From assembly GCF_018494055.1 (NCBI RefSeq), contig NZ_JABBFQ010000002.1, positions 62,001-126,000 of the forward strand: a stretch of DNA of 64,000 nucleotides, read 5' to 3'. Under the pieces are notes generated by a model, which saw only the letters and a program-made list of their open reading frames with translations, was not told the origin of the DNA and did no database searches. Of this stretch, positions 1-9,338 are shown in pieces. Every line of letters begins with the position of its first letter. Positions within the stretch are counted from its first letter, which is position 1. The position numbers and the translations under genes are program-made. The stretch comes from Rosenbergiella epipactidis (GTDB lineage: Bacteria > Pseudomonadota > Gammaproteobacteria > Enterobacterales > Enterobacteriaceae).

Positions 1-1326
1 GAAGGATTGCATCACGAGGTCGGCGGAGAAACCTAAACATGCGAGGTCTTTAAGTTCATCACGCGTCATCGGTCCAGTGGTATCTTGAGAACCTACCGAG
101 GTCATTTTCGGTTCGCAATATTCTCCTGGACGAATACCGTCAACGCCGCATGCACGACCGACCATTTTTTGTGCTAGAGAGTAGCCACGAGTACTGGTCT
201 CTACAGGTTTAGCACTACGGAACACGTCGCTAACCGGTAAATCGAGCGACTCGCGAGCTTTGGTTGTCAATCCACGGCCAATGATCAATGGAATACGCCC
301 ACCAGCACGGACTTCGTCCAATAATACTTCTGTTTTCAGTTCGAAACGAACGAGGACATCGTCCGTGTCGTGGCGACAAATTTCGCCCTTGTAAGGGTAG
401 ATATCAATCACATCGCCCATATTCAGGTCGCTAACATCGACCTCAATCGGCAATGCGCCCGCATCTTCCATAGTATTGAAGAAAATCGGCGCGATTTTAC
501 TCCCTAATACTACCCCACCGCCCTTCTTATTCGGTACATGGGGGATGTCGTCACCCATAAACCACAGGACAGAGTTTGTCGCAGATTTACGAGACGAACC
601 GGTTCCCACAACATCCCCAACATAGGCAAGAGGGTAGCCTTGGGTTGCGAGTTGCTCAATTTGTTTTATTGGACCGACATTCCCAGGCTCATCCGGCACT
701 ATCCCTTCCCGTTCGTTTTTCAACATCGCCAGAGCGTGTAAAGGAATATCAGGGCGGGACCAAGCATCTGGAGCAGGTGACAGGTCATCCGTATTCGTTT
801 CGCCCGTCACTTTAAAGACGGTTACGGTAATTTTTTCTGCTAATTGAGGGCGCGCTTTAAACCATTCAGCTTCCGCCCACGATTTAAGGATCTGCTCGGC
901 GTACGCGTTACCTGCTTTCGCTTTTTCCTCAACGTCGTAGAAATTATCAAACATTAGCAGGGTATGGGATAAGGCTTTGGCAGCAAGAGGGGCCAGAGAG
1001 TCATCGTCCAACAGCTCGATTAACGGATGGATGTTATAGCCACCTTGCATCGTTCCTAACAGTTCCGTCGCTTTTTCACGAGAAACTAATGGCGATGCCG
1101 TTTCGCCTTTTGCTACAGCTGCAAGAAAACCAGCTTTAACATAGGCCGCTTCATCAACACCCGGCGGAATTCGATTCACTAATAAGTCGACCAGAAACTC
1201 TTCTTCACCTTGAGGTGGATTTTTGAGTAATTCTACTAGGCCAGCCATTTGGGTCGCATCTAAAGGCTTAGGTACGATCCCTTGGGCAGCACGTTCAGCA
1301 ACGTGCTCACGGTATTCTTCTAGCAC
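1..1326 (-). CDS. acnB: Aconitate hydratase B, N-terminal half (runs off the window)
   Basis: AcnB isomerises citrate to isocitrate in the TCA cycle and also dehydrates 2-methylcitrate. Reading inward from 1326 gives GTG-Leu-Glu-Glu-Tyr-Arg, the AcnB amino terminus, preceded by a GAGGAG Shine-Dalgarno sequence; only a GTG start is available. The frame stays open to base 1 and gives residues 1-442 of about 865, ending in the conserved stretch GFSADLVMQSF. The N-terminal HEAT-like domain and the swivel domain are present. The catalytic iron-sulfur cysteines lie in the missing C-terminal half. The gene has the same orientation as lpd, as in E. coli, but without yacH between them. Confidence 0.97.
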   Translation of the reverse strand, partial: MLEEYREHVAERAAQGIVPKPLDATQMAGLVELLKNPPQGEEEFLVDLLVNRIPPGVDEAAYVKAGFLAAVAKGETASPLVSREKATELLGTMQGGYNIHPLIELLDDDSLAPLAAKALSHTLLMFDNFYDVEEKAKAGNAYAEQILKSWAEAEWFKARPQLAEKITVTVFKVTGETNTDDLSPAPDAWSRPDIPLHALAMLKNEREGIVPDEPGNVGPIKQIEQLATQGYPLAYVGDVVGTGSSRKSATNSVLWFMGDDIPHVPNKKGGGVVLGSKIAPIFFNTMEDAGALPIEVDVSDLNMGDVIDIYPYKGEICRHDTDDVLVRFELKTEVLLDEVRAGGRIPLIIGRGLTTKARESLDLPVSDVFRSAKPVETSTRGYSLAQKMVGRACGVDGIRPGEYCEPKMTSVGSQDTTGPMTRDELKDLACLGFSADLVMQSF

Positions 1327-1733
1327 GACGTTCTCCTCGCTCACATTGTTATAGCTTTTCAACCCTCTACTACCGATAAATTATCATCTTTTTATAGGTT
1401 TTTGATGGTCGGTTTAGCCCACTGAGAATAGCAGTATTTTTATTCTTTGTTAATCTGTTTACAAAAACACAACATAATCACTACTAAATTAAACGCAGTG
1501 CCATGATAAAAATAACCTTTTGTACCAAGGTGTTAGCGAATCATGCTACCGAGTTGTTTACGCGAATCCCTCAATGTAGCCCTTAACGATAACAGTAATA
1601 CTAGGTTTATCTCATGGCGTTAATCACATTTCTAACATCGATGAGCTGACATCTTTATCTTACCTAACGCCTATTTTCGAACGCTGTCGAGCATTTTAAT
1701 TAAGCTTCGCCCTGCTCGTTCCATCGCTTAAGC
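1327..1733. other. acnB upstream region, no gene seen
   Basis: About 400 bp of AT-rich DNA between the lpd terminator and the acnB start. No open frame of note is present on either strand. It must hold the acnB promoter(s), but I cannot point to a convincing -35/-10 pair or regulator site. E. coli carries yacH at this position; I see no trace of it. Confidence 0.6.
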
Positions 1734-1763
1734 AAAAAAAAACCGCGATAGTAATCGCGGTTT
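1734..1763 (-). terminator. Intrinsic terminator of the pdhR-aceEF-lpd operon
   Basis: Bases 1740-1749 and 1754-1763 form a perfect 10-bp stem (AAACCGCGAT / ATCGCGGTTT) with a 4-nt loop. On the minus strand it is followed by a run of T (A run 1734-1740 on plus). It lies 26 nt beyond the lpd stop. Confidence 0.9.
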
Positions 1764-1788
1764 GTAGCAAAGCTTCGTTAACTAACGC

Positions 1789-3213
1789 TTACTTTTTCTT
1801 CGCTTTAGGGTTAGGTAAATCGGTAATGCTTCCTTCGAAGATTTCCGCTGCCAGACCGATTGACTCGTGTAACGTTGGGTGAGCATGGATGGTCAACGCA
1901 ATATCTTCTGCATCACAACCCATCTCAATCGCTAGACCAATTTCGCCTAACAGTTCACCACCGTTGGTGCCAACGATGGCACCACCGATTACACGGTGTG
2001 TCTCTTTATCAAAGATCAGCTTCGTCATACCCTCTGCACAATCTGAAGCGATTGCACGGCCTGACGCTGCCCAAGGGAATGTCGCAGTTTCGTAACTGAT
2101 CCCTTGTTCTTTAGCTTCTTTCTCGGTTAAACCGACCCAAGCGACTTCTGGCTCAGTGTAGGCAATAGATGGGATCACTTTCGGATCGAAGTAATGTTTT
2201 TTACCCGCGATAACTTCAGCGGCAACATGGCCTTCATGTACGCCTTTATGGGCCAGCATCGGTTGGCCGACAATATCACCAATGGCGTAGATATTCGGTA
2301 CGTTGGTACGCAGTTGCTTATCAACACGGATAAAGCCACGTTCATCAACGTTCACCCCTGCTTTCTCAGCATCAAGGTTTTTACCATTTGGCACACGACC
2401 AATTGCCACTAACACTGCATCGTAACGTTGCGGTTCAGAAGGCGCTTTTTTACCTTCCATCGTCACATAGATACCGTCTTCCTTCGCTTCAACTGCGGTC
2501 ACTTTCGTTTCAAGCATTAGGTTAAATTGCTTACTGATACGCTTAGTGAAGACTTTGATGACATCTTTATCCGCGGCAGGAATCACTTGGTCAAACATCT
2601 CGACCACATCAATCGATGAGCCTAGGGCATGGTAAACAGTCCCCATCTCTAGACCGATGATCCCGCCTCCCATAACTAATAGGCGCTCAGGTACGGTAGT
2701 CAGGGCAAGTGCGTCCGTTGAGTCCCAAACACGCGGATCATCGTGTGGGATAAAAGGTAAAGTAATGGGACGAGAACCCGCCGCAATGATCGCGTTATCA
2801 AAGTTAACGGTGGTGGTTCCGTTTTCGCCTTCAACCGCCAGCGTATTCGCACCGGTAAATTTACCCAGTCCATTGACTACGGTAACTTTGCGGCCTTTGG
2901 CCATTCCCGCAAGACCGCCGGTTAATTGACCAATAACTTTATCTTTCCACGCGCGAACTTTATCGATATCAGTTTCAGGTTTGCCGAAAACAATTCCGTG
3001 TGCTTCCAATGCTTTCGCTTCTTCGATCACTTTTGCGACGTGTAATAATGCTTTAGATGGAATACAACCGACATTCAAACAGACTCCACCTAGAGTGCTG
3101 TAACGCTCAACCAGTACGGTTTCTAAGCCTAAATCGGCGCAGCGAAATGCTGCAGAATAACCTGCAGGACCGGCTCCAAGTACCACAACTTGGGCTTTAA
3201 TCTCTGTACTCAT
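1789..3213 (-). CDS. lpd: Dihydrolipoamide dehydrogenase (E3)
   Basis: FAD enzyme that reoxidises dihydrolipoyl groups of pyruvate dehydrogenase, 2-oxoglutarate dehydrogenase and the glycine cleavage system, reducing NAD+. The N-terminal FAD motif is GAGPAG. The redox-active disulfide is in GGVCLNVGCIPSK (about residues 43-55). The NAD-binding motif is GGGIIGLEMG, and the C-terminal HAHPTLHE holds the catalytic His/Glu pair. From the second of two tandem ATGs it is 474 aa, the family length. That start is preferred because GAGG lies only 2 nt before the first ATG but 5 nt before the second. It is the last gene of the pdh operon, 217 nt after aceF, so an extra promoter of its own is likely. 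Confidence 0.97.
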   Translation of the reverse strand: MSTEIKAQVVVLGAGPAGYSAAFRCADLGLETVLVERYSTLGGVCLNVGCIPSKALLHVAKVIEEAKALEAHGIVFGKPETDIDKVRAWKDKVIGQLTGGLAGMAKGRKVTVVNGLGKFTGANTLAVEGENGTTTVNFDNAIIAAGSRPITLPFIPHDDPRVWDSTDALALTTVPERLLVMGGGIIGLEMGTVYHALGSSIDVVEMFDQVIPAADKDVIKVFTKRISKQFNLMLETKVTAVEAKEDGIYVTMEGKKAPSEPQRYDAVLVAIGRVPNGKNLDAEKAGVNVDERGFIRVDKQLRTNVPNIYAIGDIVGQPMLAHKGVHEGHVAAEVIAGKKHYFDPKVIPSIAYTEPEVAWVGLTEKEAKEQGISYETATFPWAASGRAIASDCAEGMTKLIFDKETHRVIGGAIVGTNGGELLGEIGLAIEMGCDAEDIALTIHAHPTLHESIGLAAEIFEGSITDLPNPKAKKK

Positions 3214-3296
3214 CATGACCTCTTATTCGATTCTCCGGGGTAATAGTGCAATCACCATTTATACACCTATTTTCCCGGAACCTATGTAATGCAAGA

Positions 3297-3326
3297 GTTT
3301 ACATAATTGTTAAAATTGTGCAAACG
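3297..3326. promoter_or_regulatory. Possible ArcA-type site upstream of lpd
   Basis: The aceF-lpd spacer holds GTTTACATAATTGTTAAAA, two GTT(A/T)A elements about one helical turn apart, which resembles ArcA direct repeats. E. coli lpd has an ArcA-repressed promoter in the same gap. The match is loose and the call is tentative. Confidence 0.3.
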
Positions 3327-3402
3327 AGATTGCGTAAAGGTGTGTTGTTTTGGGGATTAGCGCATTATTTCTCAATGAAACCCTGTCCGAATCCCAAATA
3401 AG

Positions 3403-3428
3403 ATTGAGGCCGGCAAATGCCGACCTCA
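3403..3428 (-). terminator. Hairpin just after aceF
   Basis: On the minus strand TTGAGGTCGGC and GCCGGCCTCAA pair, with one G-T wobble, around a 4-nt loop, 5 nt past the aceF stop. No strong T run follows. It is more likely a 3'-end-stabilising or partial terminator between aceEF and lpd than a full stop. Confidence 0.55.
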
Positions 3429-3433
3429 AGATA

Positions 3434-5323
3434 TTACATAACGAGACGACGAATATCGCCCAGTACCTGACCCAGGTAGGAGATAAAACGTGCACCTTCT
3501 GCGCCATCAATCACTCGGTGGTCAAACGAGAGTGACAGTGGCAACATCAGACGTGGCGCAAACTCTTTACCATTCCAAACAGGTTTCATCGTCGACTTAG
3601 ATACACCTAAAATCGCCACCTCAGGGGCGTTAACGATTGGCGTGAACGAGGTCGTTCCTAAACCGCCTAAGCTTGAAATCGTGAAGCAGCCGCCTTGCAT
3701 ATCGGAGGCTGTCAGTTTACCTGCACGAGCCTTCTTGGAGATTTCCATCAGTTCACGAGAAAGTTCGATAATCCCTTTCTTATTCACATCACGGAATACC
3801 GGTACGACTAGCCCGTTTGGCGTATCGACCGCAACACCAATGTTGATGTATTTCTTCAAGGTTAAGCGCTGTGCATCCTCTGATAAAGAACTATTGAAAC
3901 GAGGGTAAGCTTCCAGCGCCTTCGCCACCGCTTTCATAATAAACACGACTGGCGTAATTTTAACGTCCAGTTTTTGTTTATCGGCTTCAACATTCTGTTG
4001 CTTACGGAAGGCTTCCAGTTCAGTAATATCGGACTCATCGAAGTGAGTTACGTGTGGAATGACCATCCAGTTACGGCTGAGGTTAGCACCAGAGATTTTC
4101 TGAATGCGACCCAGCTCGACTTCTTCCACTTCACCAAACTTACTGAAATCGACTTTCGGCCAAGGCAGCATTCCTGGAAGGCCACTCGCCGCCGCAGGAG
4201 CCGCGTCGGCACGTTTTAATGCCTCTTTAATATACGCTTGGACGTCTTCTTTAACGATACGCCCTTTACGGCCTGTCGCTTTCACTTTAGCTAAGTTCAC
4301 ACCAAATTCGCGAGCAAGACGACGAATAACCGGCGTCGCATGCACATAAGCGCTATTTTCTGCAAACTCATCCTTCGCCGTCGGGGCAGCGGAAGGCGCA
4401 GCCGCGGGTGCGGCCTTCGCTGGGGCTGGAGCAGCTGGTTTCTCTGGCGCAGGTGCAGGCGCTTTTTCAGCGGCTGGCGCATCGCTGCTGAAGACCATGA
4501 TGGCAGAACCAGTACTGATTTTGTCGCCTACAGCAACTTGGATCTCAGTAACCGTACCGGCGAAAGGTGCTGGAACTTCCATTGAGGCTTTATCGCCTTC
4601 AACGGTAATCAATGACTGTTCCAGTGAGACCTTGTCACCGACTTTCACGAGAATTTCCGTGACTTCGACTTCGTCACCACCGATATCAGGCACATTAACG
4701 ACTTGGTTGGCTGAAGCTTTGGACGCCGCCGCTGGCGCTGGCTCTTCTTGCGCAGAAGGGGCATTAGCAGGAGCTGCCGCGTCACCCGCGACCTCAAACG
4801 TCATAATCAATGAACCGGTATTTACTTTATCGCCGGTATTCACTTTGATCTCTTTCACTTTTCCAGCAAAAGGCGCAGGCACTTCCATGGACGCTTTATC
4901 GCCTTCAACGGTGAGTAGTGACTGTTCAAGTTCAACGGTATCGCCGACCTTAACCAAGATCTCGGTGACCTCCACTTCATCACCACCGATATCTGGCACC
5001 ATCACGTCTTTTGCCGAAGCAGAAGCCGCCGCCGCAGCGGGAGCTTTTTCTGCGGCAGGTTGAGCAGCCTCTGGGGCTGCTGCTGCGTTTTCTTCCTCTT
5101 CGAAGATCATAATCAGTGATCCCGTCTCGACTTTATCGCCGGTCGCAACGCTGATCGCTTTCACCACGCCTGCTTGAGGTGAAGGTACTTCCATTGAGGC
5201 TTTATCGCCTTCAACAGTAAGCAGAGACTGTTCGACTTCAACCTTGTCTCCGACCTTAACCAAGATCTCGGTGACTTCAACTTCGTCTGAACCGATATCC
5301 GGAACTTTGATCTCAATTGACAT
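3434..5323 (-). CDS. aceF: Dihydrolipoamide acetyltransferase (PDH E2)
   Basis: Core of the pyruvate dehydrogenase complex; transfers the acetyl group from lipoate to CoA. Three N-terminal lipoyl domains carry the same GDKASMEV motif, with lipoyl lysines near residues 41, 143 and 245. They are joined by long Ala/Pro-rich swinging linkers. A peripheral-subunit-binding domain follows (about 326-370, starting [12 protein letters not shown]), then the catalytic domain ending in [15 protein letters not shown] with the active-site His and Asp. At 629 aa it matches the E. coli triple-lipoyl form (630). It starts 13 nt after aceE. Confidence 0.97.
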   Translation of the reverse strand: MSIEIKVPDIGSDEVEVTEILVKVGDKVEVEQSLLTVEGDKASMEVPSPQAGVVKAISVATGDKVETGSLIMIFEEEENAAAAPEAAQPAAEKAPAAAAASASAKDVMVPDIGGDEVEVTEILVKVGDTVELEQSLLTVEGDKASMEVPAPFAGKVKEIKVNTGDKVNTGSLIMTFEVAGDAAAPANAPSAQEEPAPAAASKASANQVVNVPDIGGDEVEVTEILVKVGDKVSLEQSLITVEGDKASMEVPAPFAGTVTEIQVAVGDKISTGSAIMVFSSDAPAAEKAPAPAPEKPAAPAPAKAAPAAAPSAAPTAKDEFAENSAYVHATPVIRRLAREFGVNLAKVKATGRKGRIVKEDVQAYIKEALKRADAAPAAASGLPGMLPWPKVDFSKFGEVEEVELGRIQKISGANLSRNWMVIPHVTHFDESDITELEAFRKQQNVEADKQKLDVKITPVVFIMKAVAKALEAYPRFNSSLSEDAQRLTLKKYINIGVAVDTPNGLVVPVFRDVNKKGIIELSRELMEISKKARAGKLTASDMQGGCFTISSLGGLGTTSFTPIVNAPEVAILGVSKSTMKPVWNGKEFAPRLMLPLSLSFDHRVIDGAEGARFISYLGQVLGDIRRLVM

Positions 5324-5336
5324 CTACATTTACCTC

Positions 5337-8000
5337 TTACGCCAGACGTGGATTGACTTTGTCTGCGTCAATATTGAATTTCTTAATCGCGTCGACAACC
5401 ACTTGTTTGTCAACTTCACCACGTTTTGCTAGTTCACCCAGTGCCGCGACGACGACATAGGATGCATCAACTTCGAAGTGATGACGTAAGTTTTCACGGC
5501 TATCCGAACGACCAAAGCCATCAGTACCCAATACGCGATAGTCGCTGGCAGGTACATAGGTACGTACTTGTTCAGCAAATAGCTTCATATAATCGGTTGA
5601 TGCAACCGCTGGCGCATCACTCAGAACTTGAGAGATGTACGGTACGCGAGGCTCTTCCGCTGGGTGTAACATATTCCAACGCTCACAATCTTGACCGTCA
5701 CGCGCCAACTCGGTAAAGGATGTCACGCTAAACACATCAGAACCGACGCCATAGTCTTCAGACAAGATTTTCGCCGCTTCACGCACATGGCGAAGGATTG
5801 CGCCTGAACCCAGTAACTGAACTTTACCTTTATTCCCTTCCAGCGCATCGAGCTTGTAGATACCTTTACGGATACCTTCTTCAGCCCCTTCTGGCATGGC
5901 TGGCATATGGTAGTTTTCGTTCAGGGTCGTGATGTAGTAATACACGTTCTCTTGTGATTGGCCATACATACGTTCTAAGCCGTCTTGCATAATGACTGCG
6001 ACTTCATAAGCATAAGCAGGATCATAAGAGATACAGTTAGGAATTGTCAGCGATTGAATATGGCTATGGCCATCTTCGTGCTGTAAACCTTCACCGTTCA
6101 ACGTCGTACGACCTGATGTTCCGCCGATTAAGAAACCACGTGCCTGTTGGTCACCTGCCGCCCAGCAAAGGTCGCCGATACGTTGGAAGCCAAACATTGA
6201 GTAGTAAATATAGAACGGAATCATCGGTAAGTTGTTGGTGCTATAAGAGGTCGCTGCAGCTAACCACGATGCGCCCGCACCCAACTCGTTGATACCTTCT
6301 TGCAGGATCTGTCCTTTTTCGTCTTCTTTGTAATACGCCACTTGCTCACGGTCTTGCGGAGTATATTGTTGACCATTCGGACTGTAGATACCAATCTGAC
6401 GGAAGAGGCCTTCCATACCAAAAGTACGCGCTTCATCTGCAAGAATCGGCACAAGACGTTCTTTGATCGATTTATTTTTCAACATCACGTTTAACGCACG
6501 AACGAAGGCGATAGTGGTTGAAATCTCTTTATTCTGCTCTTCCAACAAGGATTGGAATTCGCTTAAGGCTGGCATCTGCAGCGATTCAGTAAACTCTGCT
6601 TGGCGTGTTGGTAGATAACCGCCTAAGTTTTCACGCTGTTTATGCAGGTATTTGTACTCTTCAGAGTCTTCAGAGAACGTCACATAAGGAAGCTTTTCCA
6701 AGTTCTCATCGGTGACAGGAACATTGAAGCGGTCACGGATGTAACGCACGCCTTCCATGTTCATTTTCTTCACTTGGTGAGCAATGTTTTTACCTTCAGC
6801 TGTTTCACCCATCCCATAACCTTTTACGGTATGAGCAAGGATCACAACAGGCTTGTCTTTGGTATCTTGCGCTTTCTTGAAGGCTGCATAGATTTTCTTC
6901 GGATCGTGGCCACCACGGTTTAGAGACCAGATCTCTTCATCCGACATATCTTTTACTAGTGCAGCGGTTTCTGGATAACGACCAAAGAAGTGCTCGCGGA
7001 CATATGCGCCATCACGAGATTTAAAGGTTTGGTAATCGCCATCGACGGTTTCGTTCATCAGTTGGATCAACTTACCGCTAGTATCTTTACGCAGCAGTTC
7101 ATCCCAACGACCGCCCCAGATTACCTTGATCACTTCCCAGCCTGCGCCGCCGAAGATCCCTTCTAATTCATTGATGATCTTACCGTTACCTGTAACCGGC
7201 CCATCAAGACGCTGTAAGTTACAGTTAATCACAAAGACTAAGTTATCTAACTTTTCGCGAGTCGCGATGGTGATTGCACCTTTAGATTCAGGTTCATCCA
7301 TCTCGCCATCACCTAAGAAGGCATATACGGTTTGCGCTGAGGTCTCTTTTAAGCCGCGGTGTTCAAGATATTTTAAGAACTTAGCTTGATAGATCGCGCC
7401 TAGCGGTCCCAGACCCATTGATACCGTTGGGAACTGCCAGAAATCAGGCATTAATTTAGGGTGCGGGTAGGAAGAAAGACCTTTACCGTCAACTTCTTGA
7501 CGGAAATTGTTCATTTGCTCTTCGGTCAGACGACCTTCTAGGAAGGCGCGAGCATAGACACCCGGAGAGATGTGTCCTTGGAAGTAAACTAAGTCACCGC
7601 CATCTTTTTCGGTACGCGCACGGAAGAAGTGGTTGAAGCAGACTTCATAAATGGTGGCGGAGGATTGGAATGAGGCCATGTGTCCACCCAATTCCAAATC
7701 TTTCTTAGACGCGCGTAGTACGGTCATGATCGCATTCCAGCGAATCGCTGAACGGATACGGCGTTCTAAACTCGTATTCCCTGGATAGGTAGGCTCTTCT
7801 TCCGTTGGGATAGTGTTAATGTAGTCTTTGATTGCGGAACCAGAAGCTACGTTTACACCACCATTGCGAGCCGCATTCAATACTTGATCAATCAAATATT
7901 GCGCGCGTTCAACACCTTCTTCACGGATGACCGATTCAATCGCCTGTAGCCAGTCGCGAGTTTCAATCGGATCCACGTCATTATGTAGACGGTCTGACAT
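5337..8000 (-). CDS. aceE: Pyruvate dehydrogenase E1 component (homodimeric)
   Basis: Thiamine-diphosphate enzyme that decarboxylates pyruvate and acetylates the E2 lipoyl groups. The 887-aa product is collinear with E. coli AceE over its whole length. It has the ThDP-binding segment GDGEMDEPESKGAI and GHxxPxxYAR-type active-site stretches such as QGHISPGVYARAF. The start at 8000 (Met-Ser-Asp-Arg) corresponds to the E. coli start. An in-frame extension to 8060 has no family counterpart and is disregarded. GGA lies shortly upstream of the ATG. The gap to pdhR is 103 nt, consistent with read-through from the PdhR-controlled promoter. Confidence 0.97.
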   Translation of the reverse strand: MSDRLHNDVDPIETRDWLQAIESVIREEGVERAQYLIDQVLNAARNGGVNVASGSAIKDYINTIPTEEEPTYPGNTSLERRIRSAIRWNAIMTVLRASKKDLELGGHMASFQSSATIYEVCFNHFFRARTEKDGGDLVYFQGHISPGVYARAFLEGRLTEEQMNNFRQEVDGKGLSSYPHPKLMPDFWQFPTVSMGLGPLGAIYQAKFLKYLEHRGLKETSAQTVYAFLGDGEMDEPESKGAITIATREKLDNLVFVINCNLQRLDGPVTGNGKIINELEGIFGGAGWEVIKVIWGGRWDELLRKDTSGKLIQLMNETVDGDYQTFKSRDGAYVREHFFGRYPETAALVKDMSDEEIWSLNRGGHDPKKIYAAFKKAQDTKDKPVVILAHTVKGYGMGETAEGKNIAHQVKKMNMEGVRYIRDRFNVPVTDENLEKLPYVTFSEDSEEYKYLHKQRENLGGYLPTRQAEFTESLQMPALSEFQSLLEEQNKEISTTIAFVRALNVMLKNKSIKERLVPILADEARTFGMEGLFRQIGIYSPNGQQYTPQDREQVAYYKEDEKGQILQEGINELGAGASWLAAATSYSTNNLPMIPFYIYYSMFGFQRIGDLCWAAGDQQARGFLIGGTSGRTTLNGEGLQHEDGHSHIQSLTIPNCISYDPAYAYEVAVIMQDGLERMYGQSQENVYYYITTLNENYHMPAMPEGAEEGIRKGIYKLDALEGNKGKVQLLGSGAILRHVREAAKILSEDYGVGSDVFSVTSFTELARDGQDCERWNMLHPAEEPRVPYISQVLSDAPAVASTDYMKLFAEQVRTYVPASDYRVLGTDGFGRSDSRENLRHHFEVDASYVVVAALGELAKRGEVDKQVVVDAIKKFNIDADKVNPRLA

Positions 8001-8103
8001 GGGGTATTCCTTATCTGTGTCTGTACATTGAAATTGATAACGTTGCTGAGTAAAGGTCATGACGCATCATGATGCCGATCTCCGCTCTTTATAACTAGGT
8101 GAC

Positions 8104-8868
8104 TCAATCTTTTCGTTGCTGTAAGCGTCGTAATGAACGCTCACGGCGGGATTGCTCCCGGTTTCTCTCCAATAAAATCTCTTCAAGAAAAGCCAAGTGC
8201 GAGTTAGATTCTTCACGGGCTTTTTCTGGCTGTCGTGCAATAATTGCTTCATAAATCCTTGCACGATGCGCACTTACTTTCGCCAGCATATCGCGGCGGG
8301 AGTAAAGTAATTCAAAGTTTGAACGCACATTTTGCTTGAGTATTGGCCCCATTGCTCGGACTAAATGCAGCAGAACCACATTATGCGCCGCTTCAGTGAC
8401 GGTAATTTGATAATCAATTACCGCATCGGCTTCTACGTCTAAATCACCGCTATCTTGCGCCTTTTGGATCGCCAAGTGATAGCGGTTGATTCTTAATAGG
8501 TCGTCTTCCGTTCCACGCAGTGCTGCATAATACGCTGCAATACCTTCCAATGCATGGCGCATTTCGAGTAAATCGAACTGGGACTCGCCGTGCTGTGCCA
8601 ATAAGCCTATTAAGGGATCGCTAACGCTCTGCCAAAGGCAATCTTGAACGTAGGTGCCTCCTCCATGGCGGCGGTGCAATAATCCCTTTGCTTCCAAACG
8701 CAAAATAGCCTCTCGCACCGAAGGACGAGAGACATCAAATTGTCGAGCAAGTTCGCGTTCTGGTGGAAGCTTCTCACCAGGCCGGAGTGTCCCTTCCATA
8801 ATGAGGGACTCTAGCTGTTGCTCTATTACATCAGAAAGCTTGGGCTGCCTGATTTTACTGTAAGCCAT
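8104..8868 (-). CDS. pdhR: Pyruvate-sensing repressor PdhR (GntR/FadR family)
   Basis: Transcription repressor of the pdh operon and of respiratory genes; pyruvate releases it from DNA. The N-terminal winged helix (about residues 9-75) contains [19 protein letters not shown]. The C-terminal FCD effector domain follows, and the tail is rich in Arg and Glu. The start at 8868 (Met-Ala-Tyr-Ser-Lys) gives 254 aa, the E. coli length. A longer frame reaching a GTG at 8919 would have to translate through the operator and is rejected. An ATG directly before (8871) is also possible. It is first gene of pdhR-aceE-aceF-lpd and is probably autoregulated through the box at 8896-8914. Confidence 0.96.
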   Translation of the reverse strand: MAYSKIRQPKLSDVIEQQLESLIMEGTLRPGEKLPPERELARQFDVSRPSVREAILRLEAKGLLHRRHGGGTYVQDCLWQSVSDPLIGLLAQHGESQFDLLEMRHALEGIAAYYAALRGTEDDLLRINRYHLAIQKAQDSGDLDVEADAVIDYQITVTEAAHNVVLLHLVRAMGPILKQNVRSNFELLYSRRDMLAKVSAHRARIYEAIIARQPEKAREESNSHLAFLEEILLERNREQSRRERSLRRLQQRKD

Positions 8869-8895
8869 CATACTCGTAGTCATTGCTGCTCTTTT

Positions 8896-8914
8896 AAATT
8901 GGTCATACCAATTT
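8896..8914. promoter_or_regulatory. PdhR operator
   Basis: AAATTGGT-CAT-ACCAATTT is a perfect 8-bp inverted repeat matching the known PdhR box ATTGGTnnnACCAAT. It lies 28 nt upstream of the pdhR start and just downstream of the likely promoter, the position used for autorepression in E. coli. Confidence 0.9.
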
Positions 8915-8929
8915 CCCACAAGATGGGCT

Positions 8930-8958
8930 AAGCTAACAAAACATTTACCTACTGTCTA
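8930..8958 (-). promoter_or_regulatory. Candidate pdh promoter
   Basis: On the minus strand TAGACA (8958-8953), a 17-nt spacer and TAGCTT (8935-8930) form a -35/-10 pair with a weak -10. The expected transcription start would fall about 10 nt before the PdhR operator. The operator position supports the assignment more than the hexamers do. Confidence 0.4.
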
Positions 8959-9338
8959 TATTGCGTTCACCAAAGTAGGCTTTAGATCAAAAATTTTCTT
9001 CGCTATTTTTGCCAGATGCTTCCGTTTATCCATGGGGAAAAAATCATTATTCTTCTCCTCCCGCCCCCTTATCAAATCGCTCCTGATGAAGATTGGATAA
9101 AATAACCCACCATAAATTAATCTTCTGGCACGATATTATCCATATTAAGCGGCCAAAATGAAGAATATTGTAACCCTGTAATCTGCTGATTCTCCAAGAC
9201 TGCCTCACAAATATCTGATATTTCCTCACATTCAGCGTAGTAATTCACTGCCATAACCCCGTAAAATAAATGACACAGTCTGTCACATTCTCCTTACAGC
9301 CTGAAATAAGGGTCGAGAACACTACGCGAGAGGAATTT
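8959..9338. other. pdhR-aroP divergent intergenic region; possible TyrR box at 9281-9298
   Basis: Non-coding AT-rich region between the pdh promoter and aroP. TGTCAC-n6-CTTACA at 9281-9298 resembles the TyrR box TGTAAA-n6-TTTACA in spacing and in 9 of 12 positions. E. coli aroP is TyrR-repressed, so the match is plausible but unproven. No further gene is supported; the small frame on the minus strand at 9047-9229 has no recognisable features. Confidence 0.4.

Noticed and set aside
43-1300. Plus-strand short frames in the first kilobase
   Set aside because: They lie opposite the acnB reading frame, which is open from 1326 to the window edge and matches AcnB residue by residue.
4497-5063. A 188-codon plus-strand frame opposite aceF
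   Set aside because: It is the antisense of the repeated lipoyl domains and Ala/Pro linkers of aceF. Its repetitive content mirrors those domains and it has no independent support.
8869-8919. A longer PdhR starting at a GTG at 8919
   Set aside because: It would translate across the PdhR operator and add 17 residues absent from the family. The ATG at 8868 fits E. coli exactly.
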